The position numbers and the translations under genes are program-made. From Stenotrophomonas lactitubi (GTDB lineage: Bacteria > Pseudomonadota > Gammaproteobacteria > Xanthomonadales > Xanthomonadaceae): DNA of 64,000 bases. The stretch covers positions 186,001 through 250,000 of the forward strand of contig NZ_PHQX01000002.1 in NCBI RefSeq assembly GCF_002803515.1, read 5' to 3'. Each line of letters opens with the position of its first letter. The first letter of the stretch is position 1. The notes beneath the pieces are model-generated. The model was not told the origin of the DNA. It searched no databases and saw nothing but the letters and a program-made list of their open reading frames with translations. Shown piece after piece: positions 49,398 to 58,101 of this stretch.

Positions 49398-49865
49398 ATG
49401 GCTGTTGATGCCCTGACCTCTTCGCTGGCTGCCCTGCAGGACGTGCTGGACTGCATGCCGGCGGTCCGCGCGATGCAGATCCGCCTGGATGGCTATGCCG
49501 ACGGCGTGCTGCGCATCACCGCGCCGCTGGTGGCCAACGTCAACGACAAGGGCAACGCGTTCGGCGGCAGCCTGGCCTCGGTGCTGACCCTGTCCGGCTG
49601 GGCGCTGGTCAGCCTGCGCCTGCGCCTGGCCGGCCACGACGCCGAGGTCTACGTGGCCGACAGCAACCTGCGCTACCTGGCGCCGGTCTATGAAGACCTG
49701 CACGCCCACGCCGAAGCCACCGGAAGCGGCGCCTGGGACACCTTCCTGGCCACGTTCCGCCAGCGCGGCAAGGCCCGCATCAGCATTGTCGCGACCCAGC
49801 CGGGCGCCGATGGCAAGGCCGCGGCCGAATTCAGTGGTCGTTTCGTTGCCTTCGCCAAAGGGTAG
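49398..49865 (+). CDS. Thioesterase, YiiD C-terminal type
   Basis: A 155-residue hotdog-fold protein: MAVDALTSSLAALQDVLDCMP, then ITAPLVANVNDKGNAFGGSL, the YiiD_C signature, and YVADSNLRYLAPV. The family is assigned as thioesterase by fold; no substrate is known. An in-frame ATG at 49344 lies inside the hemD start and is less likely. The next gene begins 32 bp downstream. Confidence 0.85.
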   Translation: MAVDALTSSLAALQDVLDCMPAVRAMQIRLDGYADGVLRITAPLVANVNDKGNAFGGSLASVLTLSGWALVSLRLRLAGHDAEVYVADSNLRYLAPVYEDLHAHAEATGSGAWDTFLATFRQRGKARISIVATQPGADGKAAAEFSGRFVAFAKG

Positions 49866-49897
49866 GATGGCAGGCTGACGCCCTGCGGAACCCACCG

Positions 49898-50329
49898 ATG
49901 CGCCGCCTCATCCAGATCCTCCTGTGTTCCCTGCTGCTGCTCAGCGCCGCCGCCGGCGCTGCCGCCGACGACCTCAGCCGCAAGCAGCGCAAGCTGCTGG
50001 AAGAGACCCAGATCGCCTACGGCGCCACCATCCGCTGGGGCAGCATGGACGACGCCATCGCCTATCTGGACCCGCAGCTGCGCAAGTCCAAGCCGCCGAC
50101 CGAATTCGAACTCAACCGCTATGCCCAGCTGCGCGTGTCGTCCTACCGCGAGCGCAGCACGGCAGCGCTGGATGGCGGCCTGGTCGAGCGCCGGGTGGAA
50201 ATCGGGGTGATCAACCAGAACACCCAGGCCGAGCGCACCGTGGTGGTGACCGAGCGCTGGCGCTGGGATCCGGAAGCCAAGCGCTGGTGGCAAAGCGCGG
50301 GCCTGCCGGACCTCTGGCAGGGGCAGTGA
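49898..50329 (+). CDS. Exported protein of unknown function
   Basis: A 143-residue protein with a clear signal peptide (MRRLIQILLCSLLLLSAAAG, cut after AAA). The mature part begins DDLSRKQRKLLEETQIAYGATIRWGSMDDAIAYLDP and ends with a beta-rich segment (RRVEIGVINQNTQAERTVVVTERWRWDPEAKRWWQ as a pattern of alternating hydrophobics, quoted in part). It resembles small NTF2-like periplasmic proteins but I cannot name a family. It sits between the thioesterase and yibN, same strand. Confidence 0.8.
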   Translation: MRRLIQILLCSLLLLSAAAGAAADDLSRKQRKLLEETQIAYGATIRWGSMDDAIAYLDPQLRKSKPPTEFELNRYAQLRVSSYRERSTAALDGGLVERRVEIGVINQNTQAERTVVVTERWRWDPEAKRWWQSAGLPDLWQGQ

Positions 50330-50386
50330 CGGGTCGCGTCCGGCTTGTGCGACAATCGGCGCCCGCTTAATCGACCCGTGACCTGA

Positions 50387-50824
50387 GTGAATTACGAAGA
50401 GTTGCTGGCCTTCGCAGGCCGAAACCCGATGCTGTCCGCGGCCCTGGTCGGCCTGACCGTGGCCCTCATCGTCACCGAAATCCGCCGCCTGTTCCGGGGC
50501 TTCAAGGGCATCAAGCCCGCCGAACTGACCCAGCTGATCAATGCGGGCGGCACGGTGGTGGTGGATCTGTCGCCCAGCGCCGATTTCGAAAAGGGCCATA
50601 TCGCCGGCAGCCGCAGTGCCCAGGCCAGCGCGTTCGGCCCCGAGCACAAGCTGGTGGCCAACGCCAAGCAGGCCCCGGTGGTATTGGTGTGCCGCAGCGG
50701 CAACGCGTCCGAGACCGCCGCCAAGGCGTTGAAGAAGGCCGGCTTCGAGAAGGTCTTCGTGCTCGACGGCGGCATCCCCGCGTGGCAGCAGGCAGAACTG
50801 CCGCTGGTCAAGGGCCGCAACTGA
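50387..50824 (+). CDS. yibN: Membrane-anchored rhodanese, YibN-like
   Basis: A 145-residue protein: one membrane segment (about 15-35, LSAALVGLTVALIVTEI) and a rhodanese domain with catalytic C102 in VLVCRSGNASETA and the closing FEKVFVLDGGIPAWQQAELP. It starts at GTG 50387. In E. coli yibN precedes grxC, secB and gpsA; here grxC is absent and secB follows 99 bp downstream. Sulfur transfer or redox function is inferred from the active-site cysteine. Confidence 0.9.
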   Translation: MNYEELLAFAGRNPMLSAALVGLTVALIVTEIRRLFRGFKGIKPAELTQLINAGGTVVVDLSPSADFEKGHIAGSRSAQASAFGPEHKLVANAKQAPVVLVCRSGNASETAAKALKKAGFEKVFVLDGGIPAWQQAELPLVKGRN

Positions 50825-50923
50825 TCGCAGGCGGTGGCGGAAGTGGCCTTGTTTGCGCCCTCCGCCGCCCCCATCGCAGTAATTCGACCATCGTTTTCAT
50901 TGCATTCACTGGAGTTACTGGAA

Positions 50924-51442
50924 ATGTCCGAAGAGACCACCAACGGCGCTGTCGCGCCGGTCGATGCCGCCACCGGCCCCGCGTTCACCGTCGAGAAGAT
51001 CTACGTCAAGGACGTTTCCTTCGAGTCGCCGAATGCTCCGTCGATCTTCAACGACCAGGTGCAGCCGGAACTGCAGCTCAACCTGAACCAGCAGGTCCAG
51101 CGTCTGGGCGAGAATGCCTTTGAAGTCGTGCTGGCCGTGACCCTGACCTGCCAGGCCGGCGAGCGCACCGCGTACGTGGCCGAAGTGAAGCAGGCCGGCG
51201 TGTTCGGCCTGGTCGGCCTGGACCCGCAGTCGATCGACGTGCTGCTCGGCACCCAGTGCCCGAACATCCTGTTCCCGTACGTGCGCCAGCTGGTCAGCGA
51301 CCTGATCCAGGCCGGCGGCTTCCCGCCGTTCTTCCTGCAGCCGATCAACTTCGAAGGCCTGTACGCAGAAACCCTGCGCCAGCGCCAGGAGCAGGGCGAC
51401 GCACCGTCGCTGGCTGACTCCGAGCCGGCCGGCAACGCCTGA
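50924..51442 (+). CDS. secB: Protein-export chaperone SecB
   Basis: A 172-residue SecB, the tetrameric chaperone that holds preproteins unfolded for SecA. Marks are [42 protein letters not shown] and [27 protein letters not shown] 50924 follows CTGGAG-like sequence. It lies 20 bp before gpsA, the conserved pairing. Confidence 0.96.
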   Translation: MSEETTNGAVAPVDAATGPAFTVEKIYVKDVSFESPNAPSIFNDQVQPELQLNLNQQVQRLGENAFEVVLAVTLTCQAGERTAYVAEVKQAGVFGLVGLDPQSIDVLLGTQCPNILFPYVRQLVSDLIQAGGFPPFFLQPINFEGLYAETLRQRQEQGDAPSLADSEPAGNA

Positions 51443-51462
51443 TCCCGGCCGCGACGTCACGG

Positions 51463-52488
51463 ATGAGCACTACCGCTGACAAGATTGCCGTACTCGGCGC
51501 CGGTTCCTGGGGAACCGCGCTGGCTACGCTGCTCGCCCGGCACGGTCGCCAGACCGTGCTGTGGGGGCGCGATGCCGCCGTGGTTGAAGCCATCGACCAG
51601 CGCCACGAGAATCCGCGCTACCTGCCGGGCATTCCGTTGCCGGAATCGCTGCGCGCCACCACCGACCTGGCGTCGGCGGTGGAGGGTGCCGCCTGGATCC
51701 TGGTGGTGACCCCGTCGCACGCATTCGGTGAAACCGTGCGCGCGCTGGCGCCGCTGCGTCCGGCCGGTGCCGGCGTGGCCTGGGCGACCAAGGGCTTCGA
51801 GCCCGGCTCTGGCCGCTTCCTGCATGAAGTGGCGCGCGAAGTGCTGGGCGAGGACGTGCCGCTGGCCGTTGTCACCGGGCCGTCGTTCGCCAAGGAAGTA
51901 ACCCTGGGCCTGCCGACCGCGATCACCGTGCACGGCGACGTGCCCGAGTTCGCGCAGACGGTGGCCGAGGCGATGCATGGTCCGGCGTTCCGCGCCTACA
52001 CCGGCGACGACATGGTCGGTGCCGAGCTGGGCGGTGCGATGAAGAACGTGCTGGCCGTGGCCACCGGCGTGGCCGATGGCATGCAGCTGGGCCTGAACGC
52101 CCGTGCCGGCCTGATCACCCGCGGCCTCAACGAAATGCTTCGCCTGGCCGCAGCAATCGGCGCCAAGCCGGAAACGCTGATGGGCCTTGCTGGCCTGGGC
52201 GACCTGGTGCTGACCTGTACCGGCGACCTGTCGCGCAACCGCCGCCTGGGCCTGGCCCTGGGCCGCGGGCAGACGCTGCAGGACGCCATCCGCGAAATCG
52301 GCCAGGTGGTCGAGTCGGTGCAGACCGCCGACGAAGTGATGCGACAGGCGCGCCGTCATGGCATCGACCTGCCCATCTCCGACCGCGTGCGCGCCGTGCT
52401 GCATGGCGAGCAGACCCCGGAAGAAGGATTGCGTGCGCTGTTGGCACGCGAACAGAAACCGGAGTATCCGGACACGCTGTTCAAGTGA
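51463..52488 (+). CDS. gpsA: NAD(P)-dependent glycerol-3-phosphate dehydrogenase
   Basis: A 341-residue enzyme making sn-glycerol 3-phosphate for phospholipids. The nucleotide loop is [12 protein letters not shown] at 10-21. [34 protein letters not shown] and the catalytic lysine in [15 protein letters not shown] follow, with [20 protein letters not shown]. It is the last gene of the yibN-secB-gpsA run and is followed at once by a strong terminator. Confidence 0.96.
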   Translation: MSTTADKIAVLGAGSWGTALATLLARHGRQTVLWGRDAAVVEAIDQRHENPRYLPGIPLPESLRATTDLASAVEGAAWILVVTPSHAFGETVRALAPLRPAGAGVAWATKGFEPGSGRFLHEVAREVLGEDVPLAVVTGPSFAKEVTLGLPTAITVHGDVPEFAQTVAEAMHGPAFRAYTGDDMVGAELGGAMKNVLAVATGVADGMQLGLNARAGLITRGLNEMLRLAAAIGAKPETLMGLAGLGDLVLTCTGDLSRNRRLGLALGRGQTLQDAIREIGQVVESVQTADEVMRQARRHGIDLPISDRVRAVLHGEQTPEEGLRALLAREQKPEYPDTLFK

Positions 52489-52492
52489 ATCG

Positions 52493-52524
52493 AAAAACCC
52501 CGGCCCAGCGCCGGGGTTTTTTTT
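52493..52524 (+). terminator. Intrinsic terminator after gpsA
   Basis: AAAAACCCCGGC pairs with GCCGGGGTTTTT around a 5-nt loop and is followed by TTT, ideal for rho-independent termination. Confidence 0.95.
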
Positions 52525-52541
52525 GTGCGTGCGCGAACCCC

Positions 52542-52560
52542 ATCCACGCATGGCGTGGAT
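52542..52560. repeat. SMAG-type REP palindrome
   Basis: ATCCACGCATGGCGTGGAT, the same arm as in 46033-46091, here as a single unit. Confidence 0.7.
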
Positions 52561-52584
52561 CTGCTGTGGAACCCGTAACGCCCA

Positions 52585-53061
52585 TCATCGCGGCCGCGGC
52601 GGTGCGTTGGTATTGTCCATGTCCGAAAAGATCATCCACGGCCCACCCGCTACCCGCTTCAACGTCAGCGTGAACTTCCCGGTATCGCCCACGTTGTTGC
52701 CGTAGGTGTAGGCGCCGATGATGTAACCGGTGGTTTCCTCGGCGGCATAGGCCAGCGCGCGCAGTCGCAACGGGCTGCTTCCCTGGCCGGCATACGCTGC
52801 CTCGATTGCCGCGCGCCCGCGCACAGGCGGCTGGTTGCTCTGCAGGATGAAACCGTCCTTGGCGAACAGCCCCGCCAATGCCTTCGCATCACCCGTGCGC
52901 CACGCCTGTTCGTAATCGCGCAGCACCCGATCCAGCGCAGCGGGCAGGGCGACATCGGCAACACGTGCGGCGGGCGAGGGGGCAGCCGATTCCTGCGCAA
53001 CAACAGGCCCGGCCAGCAACAGGCCACTGAGAACAATCACGGCAAGTCTTGAACGGTGCAT
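52585..53061 (-). CDS. Exported SnoaL/DUF4440-like protein
   Basis: A 158-residue protein with a signal peptide (MHRSRLAVIVLSGLLLAGPV, cut after VAQ). The mature domain has the NTF2-like pattern of DUF4440/SnoaL proteins: LRDYEQAWRTGDAKALAGLFAKDGFILQSNQPPVRGRAAI and a C-terminal GKFTLTLKRVAGGPWMIFSDMDN. Such folds bind small molecules or act as isomerases; no catalytic residue can be named here. It is divergent from the lysozyme-inhibitor-like gene, about 108 bp apart. Confidence 0.85.
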   Translation of the reverse strand: MHRSRLAVIVLSGLLLAGPVVAQESAAPSPAARVADVALPAALDRVLRDYEQAWRTGDAKALAGLFAKDGFILQSNQPPVRGRAAIEAAYAGQGSSPLRLRALAYAAEETTGYIIGAYTYGNNVGDTGKFTLTLKRVAGGPWMIFSDMDNTNAPPRPR

Positions 53062-53169
53062 GCGTCTGCATCCTGGCGGTGATGGAAAGCATGACTGCCA
53101 GAGTATCCGTCTTGGCTGGCGGGTAGAATCACGCGGGCGCCAGCTGGGCGAATGCACACAGGACAGGGA

Positions 53170-53841
53170 ATGACGTCTCGAATGATTGGAATGGCGGCGA
53201 TGGTCGCGTTGCTGGCCGCCTGCACGCAGACACCGGCACCCGCACCGGACGCAGGCACCGCTGCCGCCGCACCGGCGACAGAAGCTCCAGCCGCCACCGC
53301 TACAGTGGTCGAAAACGAGCCGTCCATCGAAGACGGCGTGGACCCTTCGGTGTGGGACAACGAAGGTGAGCCGGAAGGCGAGACCCCCGGCGCGGAGCTC
53401 ACCTGCAAGGACAATCCGCTGGCCACCTATTTCTTCACCCTGGTCGGCGGCAACACCGTGGACGACTGCGGCCGCAAGGACCCGAAGGTGCTGGCCGCGT
53501 TCAATGCCCTGATGAAGAACACTGCGGCGGCCGAATCGCCCGACAAGAGCATCCCCTCCCTGCGTGAACGCCTGCTGAGTGGTCCCAGCGGGCCTGGCGA
53601 ACTGATGGTGCTGCAGGGCGAGCCGTGGTGGCTCTACACCGCCTGCCAGGCGCACCAGTGCCCGACCACCGCGTTGGCGATGCTGTACTCGCCGACGCAG
53701 TCGAAGATGGTCGGCCGCCTTACGGCCCGCTGCAAGGTGTGGTGGCTGGGCGAGCCGAACGCGGAGCAGCGTGCCCTGATCGATCGCGAGCGGCCGGTGG
53801 ACGAAGCGATGCTGAAGGAAGAAGGCGATTCCTGCGAGTGA
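53170..53841 (+). CDS. Ivy-like lysozyme inhibitor lipoprotein
   Basis: A 223-residue lipoprotein (MTSRMIGMAAMVALLAAC, lipobox LAAC). An Ala/Pro-rich and acidic linker covers about residues 20-75. The rest has one strongly suggestive motif, ACQAHQC at 158-164, matching the CKPHDC loop of Ivy (inhibitor of vertebrate lysozyme) that plugs the lysozyme active site; the following LAMLYSPTQSKMVGRLT fits the Ivy beta strands. CLTCKDN and DDCGRKD supply other cysteines. Assignment rests on this loop and the envelope location, so it is probable and not proven. RBS AGGGA precedes ATG 53170. Confidence 0.72.
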   Translation: MTSRMIGMAAMVALLAACTQTPAPAPDAGTAAAAPATEAPAATATVVENEPSIEDGVDPSVWDNEGEPEGETPGAELTCKDNPLATYFFTLVGGNTVDDCGRKDPKVLAAFNALMKNTAAAESPDKSIPSLRERLLSGPSGPGELMVLQGEPWWLYTACQAHQCPTTALAMLYSPTQSKMVGRLTARCKVWWLGEPNAEQRALIDRERPVDEAMLKEEGDSCE

Positions 53842-53871
53842 TGGGCGCTAACGCCGGAAGAGGTTCCGGCG

Positions 53872-54240
53872 TTATTCCTCCGGTCGCATCCGCGCACTGA
53901 CCTGCGCGGTCAGCGCCAGGCACGCCATCATCAAACCCTCCATCACCCGATCGCCCACGTATTCGTCGTCCGGGCCGTTCTGGCGGACGCGCTCGGCCGC
54001 CAGCAGCATCTCCAGCGCGATGCGCAGGCCTGCCAGTGCGCAGTCCGCATCGGCCAGTGCCATGCGACGGCCCGGCATCTGATGACGCTCCGGCCACGGC
54101 TGGCCGTCGGCGGCTGCGCCGTTGCCGATCCGCGTCAGGGTGGCAATGAAAGCCGTGGGGTCGAGCGCAGGTGGTTGCTCTGATACCTCATCGCCCGCAA
54201 CGCGATAGGGGTGGGGGCGAGGGAATTCCGGTGTAGTCAT
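53872..54240 (-). CDS. Small protein of unknown function
   Basis: A 122-residue protein, no signal peptide. The N-terminal half is Pro-rich (MTTPEFPRPHPYRVAGDE), and the C-terminal half predicts amphipathic helices (DCALAGLRIALEMLLAAERVR, VMEGLMMACLALTAQVSARM). I do not recognise it. Upstream, at 54270-54357, is an unusual set of alternative stems in the expected leader. ATG 54240 has GGAG-like GGAGCC upstream. The C-terminus is 31 bp from the convergent Ivy-like gene. Confidence 0.7.
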   Translation of the reverse strand: MTTPEFPRPHPYRVAGDEVSEQPPALDPTAFIATLTRIGNGAAADGQPWPERHQMPGRRMALADADCALAGLRIALEMLLAAERVRQNGPDDEYVGDRVMEGLMMACLALTAQVSARMRPEE

Positions 54241-54269
54241 GGCTGGGGCTCCGTGCAGGACAGACGGTA

Positions 54270-54357
54270 GCCGCCACACAAAGGTGGCGGGCGGAGACGT
54301 GGCTCGAAAACCGGGACAATGAACCGGCAGGCACAGGGCCTCCACGCTCCGCCCGCC
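54270..54357 (-). ncRNA. Candidate structured leader with alternative stems
   Basis: Two stems compete for the same strand. GGCGGGCGGAGACGTGG (54286-54302) pairs with CCACGCTCCGCCCGCC (54342-54357) over 16 bp with one bulge. GGTGGCGG (54283-54290) also pairs with CCGCCACA-type sequence at 54270-54277. The inverted pair TCGAAAACC (54304-54312) and GGTTTTCGA (54438-54446) adds a longer-range arm. The region lies directly upstream of the minus-strand gene at 53872-54240, so an attenuator or riboregulator is possible. Beyond it, 54450-54708 shows nothing I recognise. Confidence 0.4.
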
Positions 54358-54708
54358 GTAGCCGGCAGACGGATTGCCGACCGGCGCCACGCGAGGTGAC
54401 GCCGGCCGGCAAGCGCAATCACTTCATTGTCGATACGGGTTTTCGAGGCCCGGCCACCCCAGATGAGGTGGCTCGTCATCTGTACCTGTGCCGACGCGTA
54501 GCGCCAATCAGAAGAGTTGCATTCAACGCTTGATGCAAGACGCTTTCGGCATTCTTGCATGCTGTTAAGCCGCCCCAAACGCCGATGGCGCAAGGGCCCT
54601 AAGCGATAGAGGAATATGCGACATGCGTCGTGGTTGCCTGCGTAGTGTGCTGTCGCCTCAGCGAGGCAATGACGACAGAACTCCGCGATTGGGCGGCACA
54701 ACGTGGTT

Positions 54709-55068
54709 CTAATCGAGCTCTATGAGAAAGCGCGTGGCCATGGCAGATGGCACGACAGACGCCCCGACCCGCTTCAGTTCAACCAGTCCATAGCCTTCCA
54801 TCATCCGAAGGGTACGAGAAAGGCTTGGAACCTTACGCCCGCATTGCTCAGACAGCTGGGTGAGGGACCTGGGTTGAAGTTCGCGCAGCAGTCGCAACAG
54901 CCGGCGGTTCTCATCGCTCAATACTGCGGCCAGGGAAGACAGGGTCGAGAAGGCTATCGCCCCATCCGTTACCTGCGGTGGGGCCGATCTGTCCCTTCGT
55001 TCTCCGCCGATGACACAACGTCGGAAGGTACTTTGGACTGGCGAACGGCGCGTGTCGGAATCTGTCAT
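54709..55068 (-). CDS. Helix-turn-helix regulator, HVO_A0114-like
   Basis: A protein of about 119 residues if it starts at ATG 55068 (MTDSDTRRSP); ATG 55101 and 55140 are alternatives, none with a good ribosome site. The winged helix-turn-helix region LSDENRRLLRLLRELQPRSLTQLSEQCGRKVPSLSRTLRMMEGYGLVEL is the pattern of the HVO_A0114 family, often the antitoxin partner of small toxins such as DUF6516 (quoted here beyond its core only in outline). No partner gene is visible beside it. An overlapping plus-strand frame is less protein-like. Confidence 0.65.
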   Translation of the reverse strand: MTDSDTRRSPVQSTFRRCVIGGERRDRSAPPQVTDGAIAFSTLSSLAAVLSDENRRLLRLLRELQPRSLTQLSEQCGRKVPSLSRTLRMMEGYGLVELKRVGASVVPSAMATRFLIELD

Positions 55069-55274
55069 CGGTGCGAGATTGCATTGGGACCGATAGATCA
55101 TGTCTGGCTGAGCACGAGTTGCATTGAACAAACGGCGCATGTAGGGCGCGCCTGCAGGACCGTGTCAGCTTCGGGCCAGGAGCGGACTTCCGCCCGGCTC
55201 CCGATCAACAACGCTGATCTCACGCTGATATCCATTTCCGGCCATCAACAAGCCTACCGGTCACTCGCTGGGTT

Positions 55275-56159
55275 TCAGCCGCTGCGCTGAGCGAGCGTAC
55301 GAATCGAAGACGCGACGTCGCCTGTGCCAATCAACTGCTCTTCCAGTGCCTCTACCGCGGGTGTGCCGGCGGCCGCACTACGCATCAGCCGAAAGCTCGC
55401 TGCGGGGAGCGCGGGAAGTCCCAAGCCATCGCCGGCAATGACCAAGCCATCCTGGATGTCATCCTCAAGCGCGATAGTGATGGCGAGCCCCGACTTTGCA
55501 GCCGATCGCAAGCCCTGCTGGCTCGCCGAGCTGAAGGCGACGCGCCACTCGAGGCCGGCTTCAACAAGTGCTTCAACGCACACGTCCCGGTGCATGCACG
55601 GACTGGGCGCGAGGGCGAGTGGCAGCGCCTTCTCCGGTTCATGCTCGTACCCCGAACCGATGGCCCAGACGAAACGCGTTCGCCTCAGAAGCGGCCAGTC
55701 AACGTCCTCCCGCAGAAACAGGTTCACCGCCAGATCGAGTGTTCCTGCATGTATCTGCTCGTTCAGCGCTCCGTAGGGCTCCACGGTTACATCCAACCGC
55801 ACCGCCGGAAATCTGCGGGAGAAGCGCGACAGCATTGCGGTCAACAGATCGCCGGCATAGGTCTCGGGCACGCCAAGGCGCACTGCGCCGGTAACGGGAG
55901 CCTTCTGGAATCGGCGAACCAGCAGGCTCTGGGCAGCAAGGATCTGCTCCGCATGACGCAGGAAGTCCTCGCCGTCTTCGGTGAGTGTCACGCTTCTCGT
56001 GGTCCGCTTCAGCAAGGCGCTGCCCGCCTGCTCTTCCAGCTTCCGGATCTGGTGGCTGATGGCGGATTGGCTAAGGCTCATGCGCTCACCCGCCTTGGTG
56101 AAGCCACCTGTCTCTACGACGGCGACAAAGGCGCGTAGCAGGTCGGGGTCAAAGAACAC
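55275..56159 (-). CDS. LysR-family transcriptional regulator
   Basis: A 294-residue LysR protein. The N-terminal helix-turn-helix is LLRAFVAVVETGGFTKAGERM then LSQSAISHQIRKLEEQ, followed by LFKRTTRSV-like LLKRTTRSVTLTEDG. The effector domain starts near residue 90 (GAVRLGVPETYAGDLL). It is divergent from the MFS transporter gene with 151 bp between them, the standard arrangement for a LysR regulator and its target. The intergenic stretch is A+T-rich compared with its surroundings. Confidence 0.92.
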   Translation of the reverse strand: MFFDPDLLRAFVAVVETGGFTKAGERMSLSQSAISHQIRKLEEQAGSALLKRTTRSVTLTEDGEDFLRHAEQILAAQSLLVRRFQKAPVTGAVRLGVPETYAGDLLTAMLSRFSRRFPAVRLDVTVEPYGALNEQIHAGTLDLAVNLFLREDVDWPLLRRTRFVWAIGSGYEHEPEKALPLALAPSPCMHRDVCVEALVEAGLEWRVAFSSASQQGLRSAAKSGLAITIALEDDIQDGLVIAGDGLGLPALPAASFRLMRSAAAGTPAVEALEEQLIGTGDVASSIRTLAQRSG

Positions 56160-56180
56160 CGGAGCGATCCATGATGAAGA

Positions 56181-56202
56181 TTGATCAATTCTATTAAATC
56201 AA
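56181..56202. promoter_or_regulatory. Candidate LysR-type operator
   Basis: TTGAT and ATCAA form an inverted repeat with a 12-bp A+T-rich spacer between the divergent LysR and MFS genes, similar to T-N11-A sites. The surrounding 56180-56220 has unusually low GC. Confidence 0.4.
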
Positions 56203-56310
56203 ATCATTTTTATCATCTTTGAGGTTTCCCCAAGATGGCAGCTCATTCGACACGCGCAGCTTCATTCGACGCTGCTGCGTGCCAGATCCCGGACCTGCCT
56301 GAGGAGACCC

Positions 56311-57858
56311 ATGACTTCCCTTTCACCTGCTGCTCGAGACCGCCTGACGCTTTCAGCGGCATGCGTGGCATCCCTGATGTTCGGGCTGGAAATCTCGAGC
56401 GTGCCGGTCATCCTGCCGATACTGGAGGCAGAGCTGGGTAGCAGCTTCAGTGGCCTGCAGTGGATCATGAATGCCTACACCCTGGCCTGCACGACGGTGC
56501 TGATGGCGGCTGGTGCACTGGCGGATCGCTATGGGCGCAAGCGTGTATTCGTGGTCAGCCTGCTGCTGTTCGGTATCACATCCTTGGCCTGCGGCCTTGC
56601 GCGCAGCGGGCCAGCCTTGATCGTGGCTCGATCGCTGCAGGGCGCGGCGGGAGGCGCAATGCTGGTCTGCGTGTTTACGGTGCTTTCCCACCAGTTCAGT
56701 GATTCCGCACAGCGAGCCAAGGCATTTGGTATCTGGGGCGTGGTCTTTGGCGTGGGACTGGGTTTCGGCCCGGTCATTGGGGCTGGCGTCGTGGCCATCA
56801 GCAACTGGAGTTGGGTGTTTCTGGTGCATGCGCCCTTGGCAATTGGCGCGACGGTTCTTGCCGCGCTGGGCTTCAGGGAATCCCGAGCGCCAAGTCGCCG
56901 CAAACTGGACCTTGCGGGGATCGTCTCGCTCTCGGTGGCCGTCTTCTCTTTCACCTGGTACATCACTCAGGGCATTCCTGCAGGCCTGGCAAGCGGCTCT
57001 TCCATGGCGGCCGCCCTGGTTGCTGGCATCAGCCTGGCGGTATTCATCGCGGTCGAGCGCAGGGCGCCGGACCCGATGTTCGATTTTTCCATCTTTGGCA
57101 ACCGGCGCTTTTCGGGCGCATTGCTGGGCTCGATGGGCATGAACTTCAGTTTCTGGCCACTTATGGTGTACCTGCCATTGTTCTTCCAGCACGGACTGGG
57201 CTACTCGAACATCGCGACCGGCCTATCCGTGCTGGCATACACATTGCCGTCGCTGCTGCTTCCGCCTTATGGCGAGCGTCTCGCTGTGCGCTTCGGGCCC
57301 GAGCGTGTGATCCCTGTCGGGATGTCTGTCATGGGTGGCGGAATGCTCATGATGGCGATCGGTGCAGGCGCGGACAACGCGAGCTGGCTGACGATGCTGC
57401 CAGGCTGTGTTCTTGCAGGCTCAGGCCTGGGCGTGATCAATACGCCCATCACCAACACAACGACCAACTCGGTGCCCAGCGATCGTGCCGGCATGGCGTC
57501 CGGCATGGATACCAGCGCCAGATTCATCAGCCTCGCCATCAACATCGCCGTAGTGGGGTTGATCCTGGTGAAAGGTACCGACTACGCACTTGGAACGAAC
57601 CTGCCCTGGGGCGACCCTTCGCATCTGCGATCGCTTGCGGAGGGCTTGTCCGCGGGTACTGCGCGTCTGGATGAATTGGCGGCCACTGGCCAGGTTGTGT
57701 CCAGTGACGTCGCGCATCAGTCTCTGCTTTTCGGCTATCGACTCGCCATGGCTTACTCGGGCGCATGTGCCTGTGTCCTGGCAGTTGCCAGTGCGCTTGC
57801 GTTCCGGGGCAGTCGTCACTCCATGGCGTCGTCCACCAACGAATCGAAAGTGCTGTGA
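56311..57858 (+). CDS. MFS efflux transporter, DHA2 (EmrB/QacA) type
   Basis: A 515-residue proton-coupled drug exporter with about 14 membrane segments. The A motif is GALADRYGRKR after the second segment, and the C motif GLGFGPVIGAG lies in the fifth; both fit drug:proton antiporters. MFDFSIFGNRRF opens the second half. No membrane fusion protein or outer-membrane factor is adjacent, so it is a stand-alone pump like QacA. Control by the divergent LysR gene is likely. The substrate is unknown. Confidence 0.9.
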   Translation: MTSLSPAARDRLTLSAACVASLMFGLEISSVPVILPILEAELGSSFSGLQWIMNAYTLACTTVLMAAGALADRYGRKRVFVVSLLLFGITSLACGLARSGPALIVARSLQGAAGGAMLVCVFTVLSHQFSDSAQRAKAFGIWGVVFGVGLGFGPVIGAGVVAISNWSWVFLVHAPLAIGATVLAALGFRESRAPSRRKLDLAGIVSLSVAVFSFTWYITQGIPAGLASGSSMAAALVAGISLAVFIAVERRAPDPMFDFSIFGNRRFSGALLGSMGMNFSFWPLMVYLPLFFQHGLGYSNIATGLSVLAYTLPSLLLPPYGERLAVRFGPERVIPVGMSVMGGGMLMMAIGAGADNASWLTMLPGCVLAGSGLGVINTPITNTTTNSVPSDRAGMASGMDTSARFISLAINIAVVGLILVKGTDYALGTNLPWGDPSHLRSLAEGLSAGTARLDELAATGQVVSSDVAHQSLLFGYRLAMAYSGACACVLAVASALAFRGSRHSMASSTNESKVL

Positions 57859-58101
57859 GGTGCCTGGGGAACGAGCGGAACGTTCGTAGCAGCGTAGCCT
57901 GGGCGCAAAAGGTCTGCGCTGAAGCGCTACGGTCTTTGGGGGGAGGCACCCAGGGACCGCTTCCAGCTAGAACCGCTCGTTTACCTCAGGCGACAGCCTC
58001 AGGGGCCCGCCACGGCTTGGCCTGAAAAGGCGGCAATCGCCCTCGCATCAGCCTTCGCCCGGGTTCCATGGGATGATGCGCTGCCCACCGGACGAACGAC
58101 C

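Noticed and set aside
54703..55290. A 195-codon plus-strand frame opposite the HTH regulator
   Set aside because: It gives no family pattern, whereas the minus strand shows a good winged helix-turn-helix sequence.
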